Below are positions 10,767 through 21,949 of a stretch of DNA of 64,000 bases, piece by piece. Under the pieces are notes generated by a model that saw nothing but the letters and a program-made list of their open reading frames with translations, was not told where the DNA came from and did no database searches. A program made the position numbers and the translations under genes. The DNA is from Cyanophora paradoxa (taxonomy: Eukaryota; Glaucocystophyceae; Cyanophorales; Cyanophoraceae), in the NCBI GenBank assembly GCA_004431415.1, contig QPMI01000423.1, positions 248,001-312,000 on the forward strand, in the 5' to 3' direction. How positions within the stretch are numbered: position 1 is the first letter of the stretch; every line of letters begins with the position of its first letter.

Positions 10767-13729
10767 CTAGAGGGGCCGGGGGGGTACGCCGCGGGCCTCG
10801 AACGGCTCGCGGTCGAGCGCCGCTGTGGAGGGCGCGGGGAGGAGCGAGCGGGCCGCGAAGCCGAGGACGGACTCCCAGAGGCCGGCGGCGCGGAGGAGCA
10901 GCGCGTAGGCGCGGAGGCGGGCGCTCAAATCGAGCTCCGCCCAGGCCGCCTCCAGCAGCGTCCTCAGCCCGGGGCCTGGCGTGACACCGCGAACGAAACG
11001 ATGAGCCCAACGCAAGGGGGCGAGAGCGTGGGGGTTCGAGGGCTGACTGTGAAATCTATCTTTCTATCCACAGCGTCTGAAGTTTTGTCTCATTGTGAGT
11101 TCCAACGGCAAGGCGAGAGGGCGCACGGGAGGCGAGGCGTGCACGTGGCGGCTATGGGGGCACCCAACTATCTACAGCTATCTATCTATCTCTCTCTATG
11201 ATCGACATCTTAAGCGCCCCCTCAAGATCTCTAATCTGATTTATCGAAATCAAGTCCAAGTCAAGCTGAAGGGCGCACGCTGGGCAAGGGCGTGGGCGTT
11301 GAGGGCGTCCACACAGTAGGCGGCCATGATGAGGAAGGGGTTCACCGAGGCGCCCAGGTCCCGGTTCACCGACCGCAGCAGGTCGCTGCCGCGTTTGTGT
11401 GAGTAGAGATCAGAGCCGCGTCAGCGATCTCTCTAGGAAGGCTTTGTTCTAGGAAGCTTAAGCTTTTAATTTGAAATTAAAGCTACTTTTTGAGGTCTTC
11501 CACACAGTATTTAAGTAGCGAAGCGAATCATAGAATGTCGTTCTGTAAAACGGCGCACTTTGTCTTGAAGAGGAGGAGCATGGGGCGGGGTACGCTCGCC
11601 AGGATGTCTACGATCTCCGTCACCCACTCCTGAGGGGGCGCTGAGGTGAGGGGGAGAGGGAGGGGGGGGGGGGGGGGGAAGGGGGGGGGGGGGGGGAAGG
11701 CGCGCCTGCCCGACGCGCCGGAGGTGCTCGACCTCCTCCTTCGAGAGCTTGGTACCCAGGCCGACCTGAGCCCGGAACAGAGTCATGTGAGGCGGCCGGA
11801 GGAAGCCGTAGCTTGAGCCTAAGCTTCTTTCCATATGCATCTTTTTCCTATTCGAGAAAACGGGCGGGCGGACCTTGGAGGAGTGGTGGGGGCGGGCGGT
11901 GAGCATCGTCGCGAGGATCTCGAAGCGCGGGGCCCCCAACGCCGCGCTGTACCGCTGCGCCGAAAGTAAGCGGGGGCGGGGGGGGGGTAGCGAAGCGGGG
12001 GAGGGGTACGCGCGCGCCTTGATGCCGGGCATGTCCCGCACGATGAGCGCCTGAAGCGAACCCAACCGATCAGCGAAAGCTCTCTCTATTCTCCTCTTCA
12101 GCCCGTCGCCCCCCGGGTCCCACCTTCCAGAGGCGGGCGTAGTCGAGCCGGAAGCTGTCCTCGAGCTCCCTGTAGAGCCCGTGGTCCAGAAGGACAAGCT
12201 GCGCCTCGGCGCGGCGCCACGGCCACTGCAGGAGGGAGCCGGGGAGGGAGAGGAGGCGCCGGAGGGGCGACAGGAGGAGCGAGGAGAGGAGCGAGGGGCC
12301 CGAGGGGGGTACGGAGGAGGGTCCCCACTGCCGCGCGTGGGCCTCGGCGACGGCCAGCGGCCGCACCATGATGTTGCCTGGACGGGGGGGGGTATAGTGA
12401 GGGAACGGGGGGTAGGGGCTATGGGAGGGGGGTACCGGGATGGGGGTCGGAGTGGACGAATCCGTGGAGGAAGATCTGCTCGCTGAAGACCTCCCCCAGC
12501 TTCGTCGCCACCTGTACCCCCCGGCGGGTCGGCGCCGCCCCCCGGTACCCCCCCCCCCCCGGACCCGGGGGGGCGGACCGCGGAGGGGTCGACGCGCATC
12601 ATCTGAAGGCCCTCCAGGTCGTTCACCTGAGCGGGGGTAATCAAATCGGTTCAGGTGAGCGCGGCCCTCCCTGCTTCCAGCCTCGGGCTCAGGCGGGGCG
12701 CGCCTTGCAGCCGTGGATGAACTCCATCGTGAGCACGCGGTGCGTCGTCAGCTCCTGCGCAAGCGAGGCTAGAACCTCGGAAAGAAGGGGCGCTGGGGGG
12801 GGGGTAGAGAATAAAACGGACCCAGTGGACGCGGGGTACGTGGACGTCGCGGCGGTGGGCGAAGTTGCGGGCGAGGCGCTCCGAGTTGCGCCCCTCGCTC
12901 TTGAAGTCGAGTTCCGCCGGGAGGTTGCTCTACGTGGGCGGGCGGGCGGGGGGGCGGGGGGGCGGGCGGCGTTAGCCGGACCAGAGCTTGCGTCGAGGCG
13001 GGTGGGCTAGGCTGAGCAGAGGAAGGATACTGGCTAGAAGAGCTCCCTGAGGAGAGCGGAAGGAGGGAGGGAGGGAAGGCAGGAGGAGGCACGGGCGTGT
13101 GGGGTGGGGCGAAGCGGGGCGGGCGGGCGGTCCTAAGCGAGCGGCCCGATCTCTGATCTCGCGCGGGCGAGTCTGCTCGAGAGTGCGCGCTGGGCCCGAA
13201 CTTGAACTCGTCGAGGAGCCACTCGAGTCTGAACTAGAGCGGGGCTAGCTAGAGCTTCTAGGGCGGGGGTCGGGGCGCTGGCCCGACCTTTAACTCGTCG
13301 AGGAGCCACTCGAGTCTGAACTTGAGCGGGGCTAGCTAGAGCTTCTAGGGCGGGGGTCGGGGCGCTGGCCCGACCTTGAACTCGTCGAGGAGCCACTCGA
13401 GTCTGAACTTGAGCGGGGCTAGCTAGAGCTTCTAGTTAGAGCTTCTAGGGCGGGGGTCGGGGCGCTGGCCCGATCTTGAACTCGTCGAGGAGCCTAGAAG
13501 GAGGCGGGGGCGGGGATGGTGGGGCGAGACGGGCGGGGCGGGGCGTGCGCCGCGCGGGGCGTGCCGCACGAAGAGGGCGGAGCGAGTGCTAGTCCTAGCT
13601 TCTAGGGCGGGGGGCGGGGAGCGGGGCGGACCTTGAACTCGTCGACGAGCCACTCGAGGTCGAACTCGGGGAAGAGCGCCGTCACCAGCCGCGTGATCAC
13701 CTGGCCCCGGCCCCCTCAGATGAGCGCCA

Positions 13730-13771
<42 letters not shown>

Positions 13772-15440
13772 GGCCCGGGCGGGACGATCTAGAGGGGTTT
13801 ACTAGAGGGATGGAGGTCTTGGAAGAGGGGGGAAGAGGGGGGGGGAACGCACGGTGATGGTGAGGATGTCGCCGTGGCACTTCTCCCGCAGGCCCCGGTA
13901 CTGCACCTGCGCATCATGCCGGCCCCGGCCCCGGCGGTCAAGCGGCGCGGCATCGTCTACGATCTCAGGCTTGAGGCATTAAGGCCCGAGGCATGAAGGA
14001 CGCGAGACGATCTTAGGCTAAAGGCATTAAGGGTTGAGGACGCGTTCGACGCATGCCGGCTTGAGAGGGCTTAGGACTCTTAGGACGTTCAGAGGGCTTT
14101 GGACGTGGAGGACTTGAGGCCTCTCATCGTGCGCGAGCCTCTCAGGGCGGGGCGAGGGAACGGACCTTGACGGCGCACTCGCGGCCGTCGCGCAGGCGGG
14201 CGCGGTGCACCTGCGCCAGCGACGCGCTCGCCAGCGGGTGCCTATCCCCCCCGGCCCCGCCCGTCAGCCCGGCCAGCGGCTTAGGCTTTGGCTCAGATCA
14301 GATCAGATCTGAGCGCGCCTGTCGAACTCGGCGAAGACCTCGTCGGGTGGTGCGCCCAGGTCCTGCGGAGGGGGCGGGCGGGGCGGGGCGGGGCGGGGCG
14401 GGGCGGGGCGGGGCGGGCGGGGCGGGGCGGGGCGGTCAGCTCGCGGGGATCGACGGGCGGGCGGGATCGAAGTCTGTAGTCTGTGAAGCGGCGGCTCTAG
14501 CTTAGCTCGGCGTCGGCTCTATCTTGAACGAGCGCCGGCTCTATCTTGAAGAAGGGGGTAGGGGGGGGAGGGGCGGGGGGGGGTACGGACCTCGAGGACG
14601 ACGCGCTCGACGTCGTCGTAGGGGCGGAAGGGCGCCTGGTCCTGCAGCACCCGCATCGTCCCCGTGTACTCCGACGGCAGCACGTGGTCCATCGCTGGTC
14701 GCAATCGGGTCGGTCGGGTCGGTTAGATAGCTTGTTGTTAGCTTGTTGGCTAAGGTTAGCGTGCTATCATTAGCTTGTTAGCTACGGTTAGCCTGTTATG
14801 ATGAGCGTGTTAGCTAAGCGGGGCGGGCGCCCGCGACGCGCTAGCTAGCTCGGCGAGCGTCCTTCCTATTGTTGCGGACAGTTAAGCCAAGCTTCGGATC
14901 GCTAAGGTGCGCTCAGCGGCTTCGCTGGCTAATCGAAGCGGCGCGGGCACCGGCGATGTGCTGGCCGGCCTTGATGTAGATGCCCCCGTTCTTGCGGAAG
15001 AGCGCCAGCATCCGCTCCGCTGAGCGTTTGTGCACCTAAGGAAGGGAAGAAGAAGAAGTAAGCAAGCAAGAAGGGAGATCTAGATCTAGACGGGGCAGGC
15101 GCGGAGGCCTAGCTAAGCTACGGGAGCTTCGAATTCGGGACTTCGGGACAGAAGGACGAGCCTTGGAGCGCGCTTCCCTGTAGGCGTCGGTGCGGGCGGC
15201 CTTCTCGGCCTCGGAGAAGGGCCGCATGGAGAGCTTGTAGTCCACGACGACGAGGGCGCCGCAGGCGAGGGAGCGGAGGAAGCGGGTGGAGCCCTCCCAG
15301 GCGTTCACGGCCGGGCCCATGAACCCGGGCGCCGAGTCCGGGTTGCTGAGGCAGTACGCGAAGCCGCCGCCGGCGAGGAGCCCGCCGGCCGCTGCGACGA
15401 GCAGCGCGCGCCGCCGGGGCGACATCCCCGGGCCCGGCAC
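10767..15440 (-). CDS. ADCK/UbiB-family (ABC1) atypical kinase, ADCK1-like
   Basis: About 14 exons. The N-terminus has a hydrophobic stretch (ALLVAAAGGLLAGGGFAYCL) suggesting a mitochondrial or plastid membrane anchor. Family motifs in order: KxGQ in NGGIYIKAGQHIAG (about 14955-15015), VLPSEYTGTMRVLQDQAP (14620-14690), the A-rich loop PLASASLAQVH with CAVK (about 14165-14245), EGRNSERLARNFAHRRDVHV (12840-12900), LTMEFIHGCK joined to VNDLEGLQMMRVDP, FVHSDPHPGN (near 12375 and 12445-12465), the metal-binding LLDHGLY (about 12180), TMLTARPHHSSK, FKTN joined to DLLRSV, and the terminal exon 10767-10975. The order and the KTNDLLR joint match ADCK1. ABC1 kinases act in coenzyme Q/lipid homeostasis. 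Several introns use GC donors, one holds a minisatellite of exon-derived repeats, and the 3' end is duplicated downstream. Confidence 0.88.
11656..11697 (-). other. Intronic poly-C tract (sense strand)
   Basis: Runs of G on the plus strand, broken only by AA pairs, inside an ADCK intron just upstream (in transcript sense) of the exon reading EWVTEIVDILASVPRPMLL. In the transcript this is a poly-C pyrimidine tract. Confidence 0.7.
13200..13500 (-). repeat. Intronic minisatellite made from an exon end
   Basis: Four copies of a unit of about 87 bp, with GAACTCGTCGAGGAGCCACT-type cores near 13204, 13291, 13378 and 13478 (the last interval is 100 bp because AGAGCTTCTAG is repeated). The core is nearly the same as the true exon end at about 13631-13660, which on the minus strand encodes LEWLVDEFK followed by a GT donor. 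Each unit therefore carries a copy of an exon 3' end plus a potential donor. It lies within the intron between that exon and NLPAELDFKSEGRN. Confidence 0.85.
13733..13769. repeat. 37-bp poly-G tract
   Basis: An uninterrupted run of 37 G on the plus strand within an ADCK intron (poly-C in the transcript). Assembly length is uncertain for such tracts. Confidence 0.8.
14368..14436. repeat. GGGGC pentamer microsatellite
   Basis: Tandem GGGGC units on the plus strand inside an ADCK intron, GGGCGGGGCGGGGCGGGGCG and onward. It can form G-quadruplexes on the plus strand; the transcript carries the C-rich complement. Confidence 0.8.
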
Positions 15441-16044
15441 GCTGCGGCCGTGGCTGTGCGAGTTCGACGAGCCGCCGTGGCCGTGCCGCGAGAAGCTGCA
15501 GACGGCGTTCGCTTCAGCGCGCGCGCGGCGGCGCGGCGGCTCCAGCTGGAGCCGAGGCGAGGCGCGAGCGCACCCGCGCAGCCGGAAGGGGAAGAAGGTC
15601 CGCTGCTCGCCGCTGTCTGCCCGCGCCGAAGAGCCGCCGGCGCTGTCCGCCGCCGCTGCGAACGGACCGCGCGCGCGTCAGCACGCGCGACACGCCGCTT
15701 CCCCGCCTTCCGCCCCCGCGCCGGGCTCGCCGAGCGCCGGCGCTACGCAGCTAGATTCGCGCACCTCCGGACGTCGAGAAACCGCGGCCCACGAGCCCCC
15801 GGCGGACCGCGCGCTGCGCTCGGTTAGCTGCGCGCGCGGCGACGGAGTGGCGCGCGCAAAGGGTCGGCGTAATGTCGCACCGCGGCCGACGCGGCCGACG
15901 CCGCCTGCGCGCCCAGCATCGAGCCACAACGTGAACGACTGTACCCCGGTCCAGATGATTCCCCGGAAGGGGGAATGAACGGCCTCCACCTGAATCGGCC
16001 TCGATGCGCTCCGTCAGCCCGACCTGAGCAGCGCGGCCAAAAGC
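15441..16044. promoter_or_regulatory. Shared 5' region between divergent genes
   Basis: About 0.6 kb of very GC-rich DNA between the start of the ADCK gene on the minus strand and the beta-helix gene on the plus strand. It likely holds both promoters. Long open frames occur on both strands but consist of Arg/Ala/Pro-rich low-complexity translation with no domain, as expected from GC-rich DNA. An untranslated or additional first exon of either gene is possible. Confidence 0.4.
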
Positions 16045-17890
16045 ATGCTCTCGCCGCGCAGTTCCACTTCACCAACAGAGATTGAGGAAGACATGGCCGC
16101 CGGCGCTGTCGCCAGGCCTGTCTGGGTCCAACACCCTTTCTGGCACCTGCAGCACCCGAAGCCCTCGTCGGCAGCTTCGCCCGATCGTTCAGCCGTCAAC
16201 ACTGTGCCAACAGCGTCGGATGTGAACCCCGCCGCGGCCGTTCAGCCCACAACCGCGAAGGCGCCCGCAGCCGCGGCATGGTCGGCAGCGGCGGCGGGCA
16301 GCGCGCAGCCCTCTCGCTCTGGCGAGGTGGTGCTGGACCCAAAGCTTCCGACTCCGCACATCTTCATCGGCCCTGGCGAAGTCGGCACGCTCAGCGCCCT
16401 CCTCAAGGACCAGGTGAGCGCTCTCATGAGGCGTAGTCGCCGCGAGGGACGAGAACGCGTCTCTAAGCCGTTTCTGCGCAGGATTTCTCAGGCACGCTCA
16501 TCCTCCGCCCCGGGACCTACCGCGAGCGGGGCCCCCTTGTGATCGAGGCCCGCCCCGGTCGAAAGGTCGCCATGATCGGCTATGGGTCCGTCCGCTCCCG
16601 CCCCGCCCCGCCCCGCCCACGCGCGCACGCGGCTGACTCGGAATGCAGGAGCGGAGTGCAGATCGTGAACGCGGCGGACTGCCCCGCGTCGGGCGCGCCG
16701 GCGCTCATCGTCTCGGGCGCGGCGGGGCGCGTCCTCGTCGACAACCTCGTGCTCTCGCCCGGCGTCCGCGTCTCTGCGGACACGAGCGACGTCTGCCTGC
16801 GCCGCGTATCCATCGACGGCCGCGGCGCCGGCCCCGGCGTCGTGGCCGCGCCCGCCGGCGCCGGCAGCCGCCTCTGGGTCGAGCGCTGCCTCGTCGCCAA
16901 CTGCGGCCCGGCGCGCGCCGCCATAGACTTGGCCTTCGGCGGCGCCTCCTCGTACAGCGTCACCGACTGCCGCCTCTCCGCCTGCGGCGCCGGCGTCCGC
17001 GTCACCCGCGGCGACGCCCGCGTCGCACGGACGCTCGTCGAGGGCGTCTCGGGGGCCGGGGCCGGCGTGTCCGCCGCCGCCCCGGGGCGCGCCGTCCTCG
17101 CCGCCTGCGTCTTCCGCGCCTGCCCCGTCCCCTTCGCCGGGTCCTGCAAGCATTCAAGCGACTCCGTTGTGCGCCGCCGCTCTTGGCGTACCCCTCTCCG
17201 GGCCGTCCTCCGTCCGCGTCTGAAGCCCTCCGCGCAGATGCTGCCCCTCCCCGACACGCCCGTACCGACCGTCGACGGCGCCGCGCCGGCCTGCGCCTCC
17301 CCGGGCGCCGAACGCTGCGTCTACGCCCCGCAGGCGGCGCCAGCGCCCTCCCGCGCCGCGCCGGCGGCCTCCGCCGCCGCCGGCCGGCGTCCCCGTCCCC
17401 GTCCCCTTCGCCCTCGCCCTCGCCACCGCCCCGCATCTGCTTCGAGGTCGGGACGGCCCCCGAGGCGGGCGAGGAGGCCCCGACGCCGTGGGCCCTCTTC
17501 CTGCGGCGGCGGCCGCGCCCGCCGCCGGCCTTCCACCCGCCCGAGAAGTCCGAGGCGTCGCTCCTGGCGGCGCAGGCGGCCGCCGTCGCTGCCTTCCACG
17601 AGGCGTACTTCGCCCCGGCCTTGGACGAGGAGGAATCGGAGTCGGATCCAGAGGCCGCAGAGGCCGCACTCGCTTCCATGCAAGGCCCCGCGCCCTCCAG
17701 CGGGCTCCCTCTGGCTTCGGCTTCGGCGCCCGCGGCCCAGGCCCAGGCCGAGGCCGAGCTCTCGCTCAGCGCCGCCGCCCCCGTGCCGCCGCACTGCGCG
17801 CTGCAGCTGGCGCCCCCGTCCCCGTCCCCGGCCGCGCTCAGGTCCGGCGCCGGCACGCTCCTCTGCAACGTCTTCTCGCCCCTGAGGTGA
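16045..17890 (+). CDS. Right-handed beta-helix (pectin-lyase-fold) protein
   Basis: Four exons fit in phase: 16045-16413, 16482-16584, 16647-17140 and about 17344-17890. The N-terminal Ala/Pro-rich segment (start 16045, or 16093 at MAAGAVARPVW) leads into HIFIGPGEVGTLSALLKDQ and DFSGTLILRPGTYRERGPLV. Repeated beta-helix rungs follow (GVQIVNAADC, ALIVSGAAGRVLVDNLVLSP, LRRVSIDGRGAGPGVVAAPA, CLVANCGPARAAIDLAFGGA, YSVTDCRLSACGAGVRVTRG), as in carbohydrate-active or FBXO11-type beta-helix proteins. The C-terminal part is acidic and Ala-rich (FEVGTAPEAGEEAPTPWALF, then FAPALDEEESESDPEAAEAA). No catalytic residue set or F-box is recognised, so the substrate is unknown. The exon 3-4 junction is the least certain. 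Confidence 0.65.
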
Positions 17891-19099
17891 CAGGCAGCAA
17901 GTCGGTCGCATAGCCCTCAAGTTACAGCTTACGCCTCTTCTTTCTCCTTTTCGTTTCCAATTGCATGTCATTCGATCCAGCAATGCTAGCGTTAACGTAG
18001 ATGTGCAACTTCTGTAGCGTCCGGCAGCTCAAGTTCTTATTTCTCTTTGTTAACGGAGGCCTTCTTCTCCCTGTGAACATTGCATGTAAATCATGTTAGA
18101 GCAGCGATGCAGCTCTATGTTTCAAGCTTGAGTTCTTCATCAATGCATTGTACAGTATAGCAACTAGCCTCGGAGCCTCGGGCTCATACCTTGTAACTAA
18201 ACCCTAGTGTTATTCCTCATAAGAGTCTGCAGTGGATTGAATTCCTTACACCTACGTATAATACAGTCATGCATAATCTATTATATGTACCTGTAATCGC
18301 GGCCCCTTGAATTCGAATGTCCAAATCAGATCGAATGCAACGAGACAAATCAAATCATGATCAGCCCTATAGCAAATCGTAGAAATCATATAACCATCAC
18401 ACGCGGAGGGGGGCCGGCCCCGCGGCCGGAATTTAAATGGTGTTTGCCACGACGACTCACCTCGCCACTGATCATGAGGCCGCAACCCGGTGCCCCCCGA
18501 GCCCGCGCCTCCCCTCCCCCCCCTCCCCCCCTCCCTCCCCTATCCGATTGCGATCCCCCCGCCCCTTTCCGCCCTCTCCCCCATCCCCATGGGCTGCCCT
18601 CTCCGGCAGATCCCCTCTCCCCCCTCCGATCTCGCCCCTTCCCCCCCTTAGCCTTAGCCTTAGCTGTACGTATATATACGTATACGTACAATGGACGATG
18701 CATATAAGAATATATATCGCCGATATCCGTCTCAATTACGAAGAGGGAAATGACAGCTGCAGCCGCTGAACTTGAAGCCGAGTCTCTGAGACCTATAGCT
18801 ATTAAGCGTTCTATTCAACCTAACTATAGCTATAAAATTCTCATGTATACGTACATACAGCGGACGTCGACAGGGTTCAGAAGTGCGAAGGCTGGCCATG
18901 CATATGGGGGTCGCGCTCCAAATTCTTCGGTCGAAGCTTGCTACGCATACTCGCATTGTGATAGGTCACGACGATCTGTATATTGCAAGGAGTGCTAGCA
19001 AATTCAGAGGCCAAGCCATCTCGAACATCCTCTGCGGAAAAGGCGAAGTTGAGAATTAATATTCGAACACGTACGTGCAAAAGATATATAAAATTATAA
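17891..19099. other. Intergenic, convergent, with C-rich block
   Basis: 3' ends of the beta-helix gene (+) and the membrane-protein gene (-) face each other here. 17990-18470 is AT-balanced. 18490-18660 is a C-rich low-complexity block (CCCTCCCCCCCTCCC). 18660-19080 carries many alternating palindromes (GTACGTATATATACGTATAC, CATATGCATGG). No gene or structured RNA could be supported. Confidence 0.5.
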
Positions 19100-21300
19100 C
19101 TAATAATTCACGTCATAATTACCTTCGAATTCTTCGGAAGCAATTAAGCTGCAGACTTCAGACCAATATGGTTTGAATTTGGGGTCATTTCGGCTTTTTC
19201 TGAGAGCTTCAACAGCGGCCTTTTTTTGCTGATCGTTCAACTGCAGGGAGCGATACACGAACACATTCGCAAAAAGCAGGCAAAGCAACGCCAAAAGTTC
19301 CGTAAAAACGAGGATAGCAAGATTGGTCGACGCCTCGTAGCTTTTGTTATCTTCTTGGCGATCGAGGGAGTCGGATTCTTTATACCATGACAAGCCGAAA
19401 ACAATGTAGACGCCGACGATGATACAGGCTTGCTGTTCATGCGAAGCACAACAATCATGATCATGATCATCATGAGGAGTGCTCTGCAGCTGCAGCTGCA
19501 GCTGCTAAGCGAAGAGGGCTTACCAGTGCCTTGACAGATAGGCCGCCGGATCCAGGCCCCCACTGGCTGGACAATGCATGCCTCCAGTCCCCGAGCAGGT
19601 GACGGCGGCTTTGCGCGTATCTTCCATCCGAGACACTGCGCCGCGGCGCGAGCGGGGGGGGGGGGGGGGGGGGGGGGGGGACAGCGTCATATGCATGGTC
19701 ATATTTAAGCAATTAGACCAGACAAGAGAAATATTGTGAGAGCTGAGCTCACCGAAACATCAGAGATCGCACGAAGAAAAGCCCAACTGAAATAATGATC
19801 GTCGCAACGCTTTTCCAGAAAGCCTCGGGTGTGACTTGCGTCAGGCTTGCGGTGCTCGTCGCTTTGAAAAGTTCATCGAACGTAGATTGATATATTGAAC
19901 GGGAGAGGTGTTTTCCAAGGTCGGTACCGATGTTGCAGCTGATGTTTTGCTCATGATCATGATCGGGCTTTTGCAAGGGAGTCCAGTCGACAATAGGAAG
20001 TGCGGAGTCCGCGCCTACACATATGCATTGATGTGTCGAGGCGGGAATGGCCGCCGGCGCGTCTTCAGCGAAACGAGAATTACATAAATCAATTGTATCT
20101 CGAAGGCAGATCTAGATCTTACCAGCTGCAGTCGGCTCCTTCGGATAGTTGGTACTGCGGATTTTGTCGTACTTCTCGGGTAGCAGCACCAAGCGCAGCC
20201 CGTAGATCTCCCTGAGGTCCTTTTCTACTTCTTTGCTGATTTCCTCGGAGTCCAGCAGCAGGTCGGCGATCTCCAGCATGTAGTGCTGAGATAGCAGCTT
20301 TTCGGCCTTCGTTTTCATCTGCTGGGTTTCTGATGTTGCGCCGATCTCCATGGAGGGAAATTCGCTTTTGAGGGAACGCTCGCAAACGTAGATTGCGATG
20401 CACAAGGCGAAAAGAACACAATGATCGACAACCTGGTTGAACGAATCGCGATCGTTAAATATAATTTATGCAGTCTGTGAATAATTCTATAGTTCACAGA
20501 AGAGAGGTCTACCGCGAGAAAGAGAAGTTTTTTCGAGGCTTCCGTGAATTCTCCCCCGTTCGTGTCTGAGATGCCCTGAGAACAGAGTGATCATGAGGAA
20601 TGCCCTGATTATGAATGAACTCATAACATTCTCAGAAGCTACCCAGTCGTGCTTGTATGGCCAGCTTGTGTCGGTCATGTCCCATGCCGCGTCCATGAGC
20701 AGATACAAAGCAATTACTAAAATTGCCAGGAAGAGGAGGGGCAAGCCATATTTGCGCTTCCATGTTTTCTTCGTGAGGACGTCAAGGTACGAGCCTCGGT
20801 CGGATGCGCTCTTTGAAATCGCTTTTGCAACGAACTGCTTGCGCTTGACGTCGTCCGACAGCATCGTGTCCATCAGTGTGTTTCGGAGGCCAAGGTACGT
20901 GACGGCGATAAGAACGTAAGCGATGCTTGGTCCGAGCGCTGCGCGTGTACGTCCGTTTTTAGACGATATACATCATGTCATGTACACGCCCATATATATA
21001 TATATATATATGAACCTGAAGCGCTGATGAGCGTCAAGGTGGCAAAGCAGCTGCTCTTGAGTATGTCGTCGAAGAGTTCAACGCAGAAGCGCGCTCTCAG
21101 ATAGCGGTTGATGTCGAATCGCAGAGTGCCAACTTCGGTTGGCTTCGACTGCGGATTCGCGGAAGCTGCGGCGCCGGCGCTGCCCTTCGCCGCGGAAGCT
21201 GCGCATGCGGCGCCGGCGGTGCCCTTCGAAATCGCCTCTAGAACTGCGAACCAATAATCGTCATGATCAGGCATGCGCGCACACGAACTCTGAAAACTAG
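19100..21300 (-). CDS. Multi-pass membrane protein, family not recognised
   Basis: Exons on the minus strand in order: MPDHDDYWFAVLEAISKGTA through RYLRARFCVELFDDILKSSC (21274-21010); LGPSIAYVLIAVTYLGLRNT, then LPLLFLAILVIALYLLMDAA and SFIIRAFLMITLF (20940-20580); GISDTNGGEFTEASKKLLFL (about 20512-20575); VLFALCIAIYVCERSL with a charged helical part ending KSTNYPKEPTAA-like (20420-20120); a segment with FWKSVATIIISVGLFFVRSL (about 19970-19755); and a last exon with ACIIVGVYIVFGLSWY and LAILVFTELLALLCLLFANV, ending NYDVNY-stop at 19100. At least six hydrophobic spans and cytosolic-looking helical loops. No family motif is recognised. An extra first exon near 21420-21490 (MASCSQLQETKVVIL) is possible but did not fit in phase. 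Composition is moderate GC, like the adjacent channel genes. Confidence 0.55.
19657..19680. repeat. Poly-G tract in intron
   Basis: A run of about 24 G on the plus strand, that is poly-C in the minus-strand transcript of the membrane-protein gene, just before the last-exon region. Confidence 0.7.
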
Positions 21301-21949
21301 TACTCAGCGAGAATTAAAGCCGAGCAGAACGCTGCGCACTGGTATGCGTACTTTCGGATTGCGTAGGGCGATCTCGAAGGTCTATGTCGATGTCCTTCGA
21401 ATTCCTGGGGTCCTCATGCGCGGTGCCCATGGCCAGCCCCGGCTTCAGAATCACAACTTTGGTCTCTTGGAGTTGACTGCAGCTGGCCATGTCTTGGATC
21501 GGTGGGAAATCGGTTGATGTTCGCGATCGCTGATTGCCAGGCTTGATGCTCGGAAGAGACGTCTACTCTCAGAATCTGATCGTGAGAACGCGCCGCGGCG
21601 CTTTAGTAATTTTGTGCAGATCAAGCTTTGTGCAGTGCCTGATCGTAGGAAGTTCGGAAGTACTGGTACTGGCCCAGTGGCCATGGCCATGGGTAGGCCC
21701 GATCGCATACAGTGCAGGCTGAGGGCTTGGCGCTCTACCTCTGCTGGCTCAGGACTCTCAGGCTGGCCATCATATGCATGGCATGCCAATGATGCCATGC
21801 ATTTGATGCCATGACTCAGTGATGGGCCAGCCCCGGCCAGGGCAGCGGCCGCGGCAGGGCTGGCCAAGGCTGGCAGCTAAGCCGCAGCTTATAATTACGT
21901 GCCAGTGTGCCACGGACCCACGTTGCCGTTGACTCTATTCTATGATATA
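21301..21949. other. Palindrome-rich spacer
   Basis: Dense in CCATGG, CATATGCATGG, GGCATGCC and ATGCCATGCATTTGATGCC-like phrases (21660-21830). Open frames on both strands lack domains. It may include the 5' end of the minus-strand membrane-protein gene. No other gene is seen. Confidence 0.4.

Larger units (their letters stand above)
9712..11555. repeat. 1.84-kb tandem duplication, copy 2
   Basis: Copy of 7873-9711 directly joined to it. It ends at AAAACGGCG (11551-11555), after which unique ADCK intron/exon sequence (CACTTTGTCTTGAAG) continues. Its minus-strand exons complete the main ADCK gene; its plus-strand exons are a lectin gene fragment. Confidence 0.9.

Noticed and set aside
15286-15989. 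Overlapping open frames on both strands between the ADCK and beta-helix genes
   Set aside because: Arg/Ala/Pro-rich without domains; equal-length frames on both strands are expected from GC-rich sequence.
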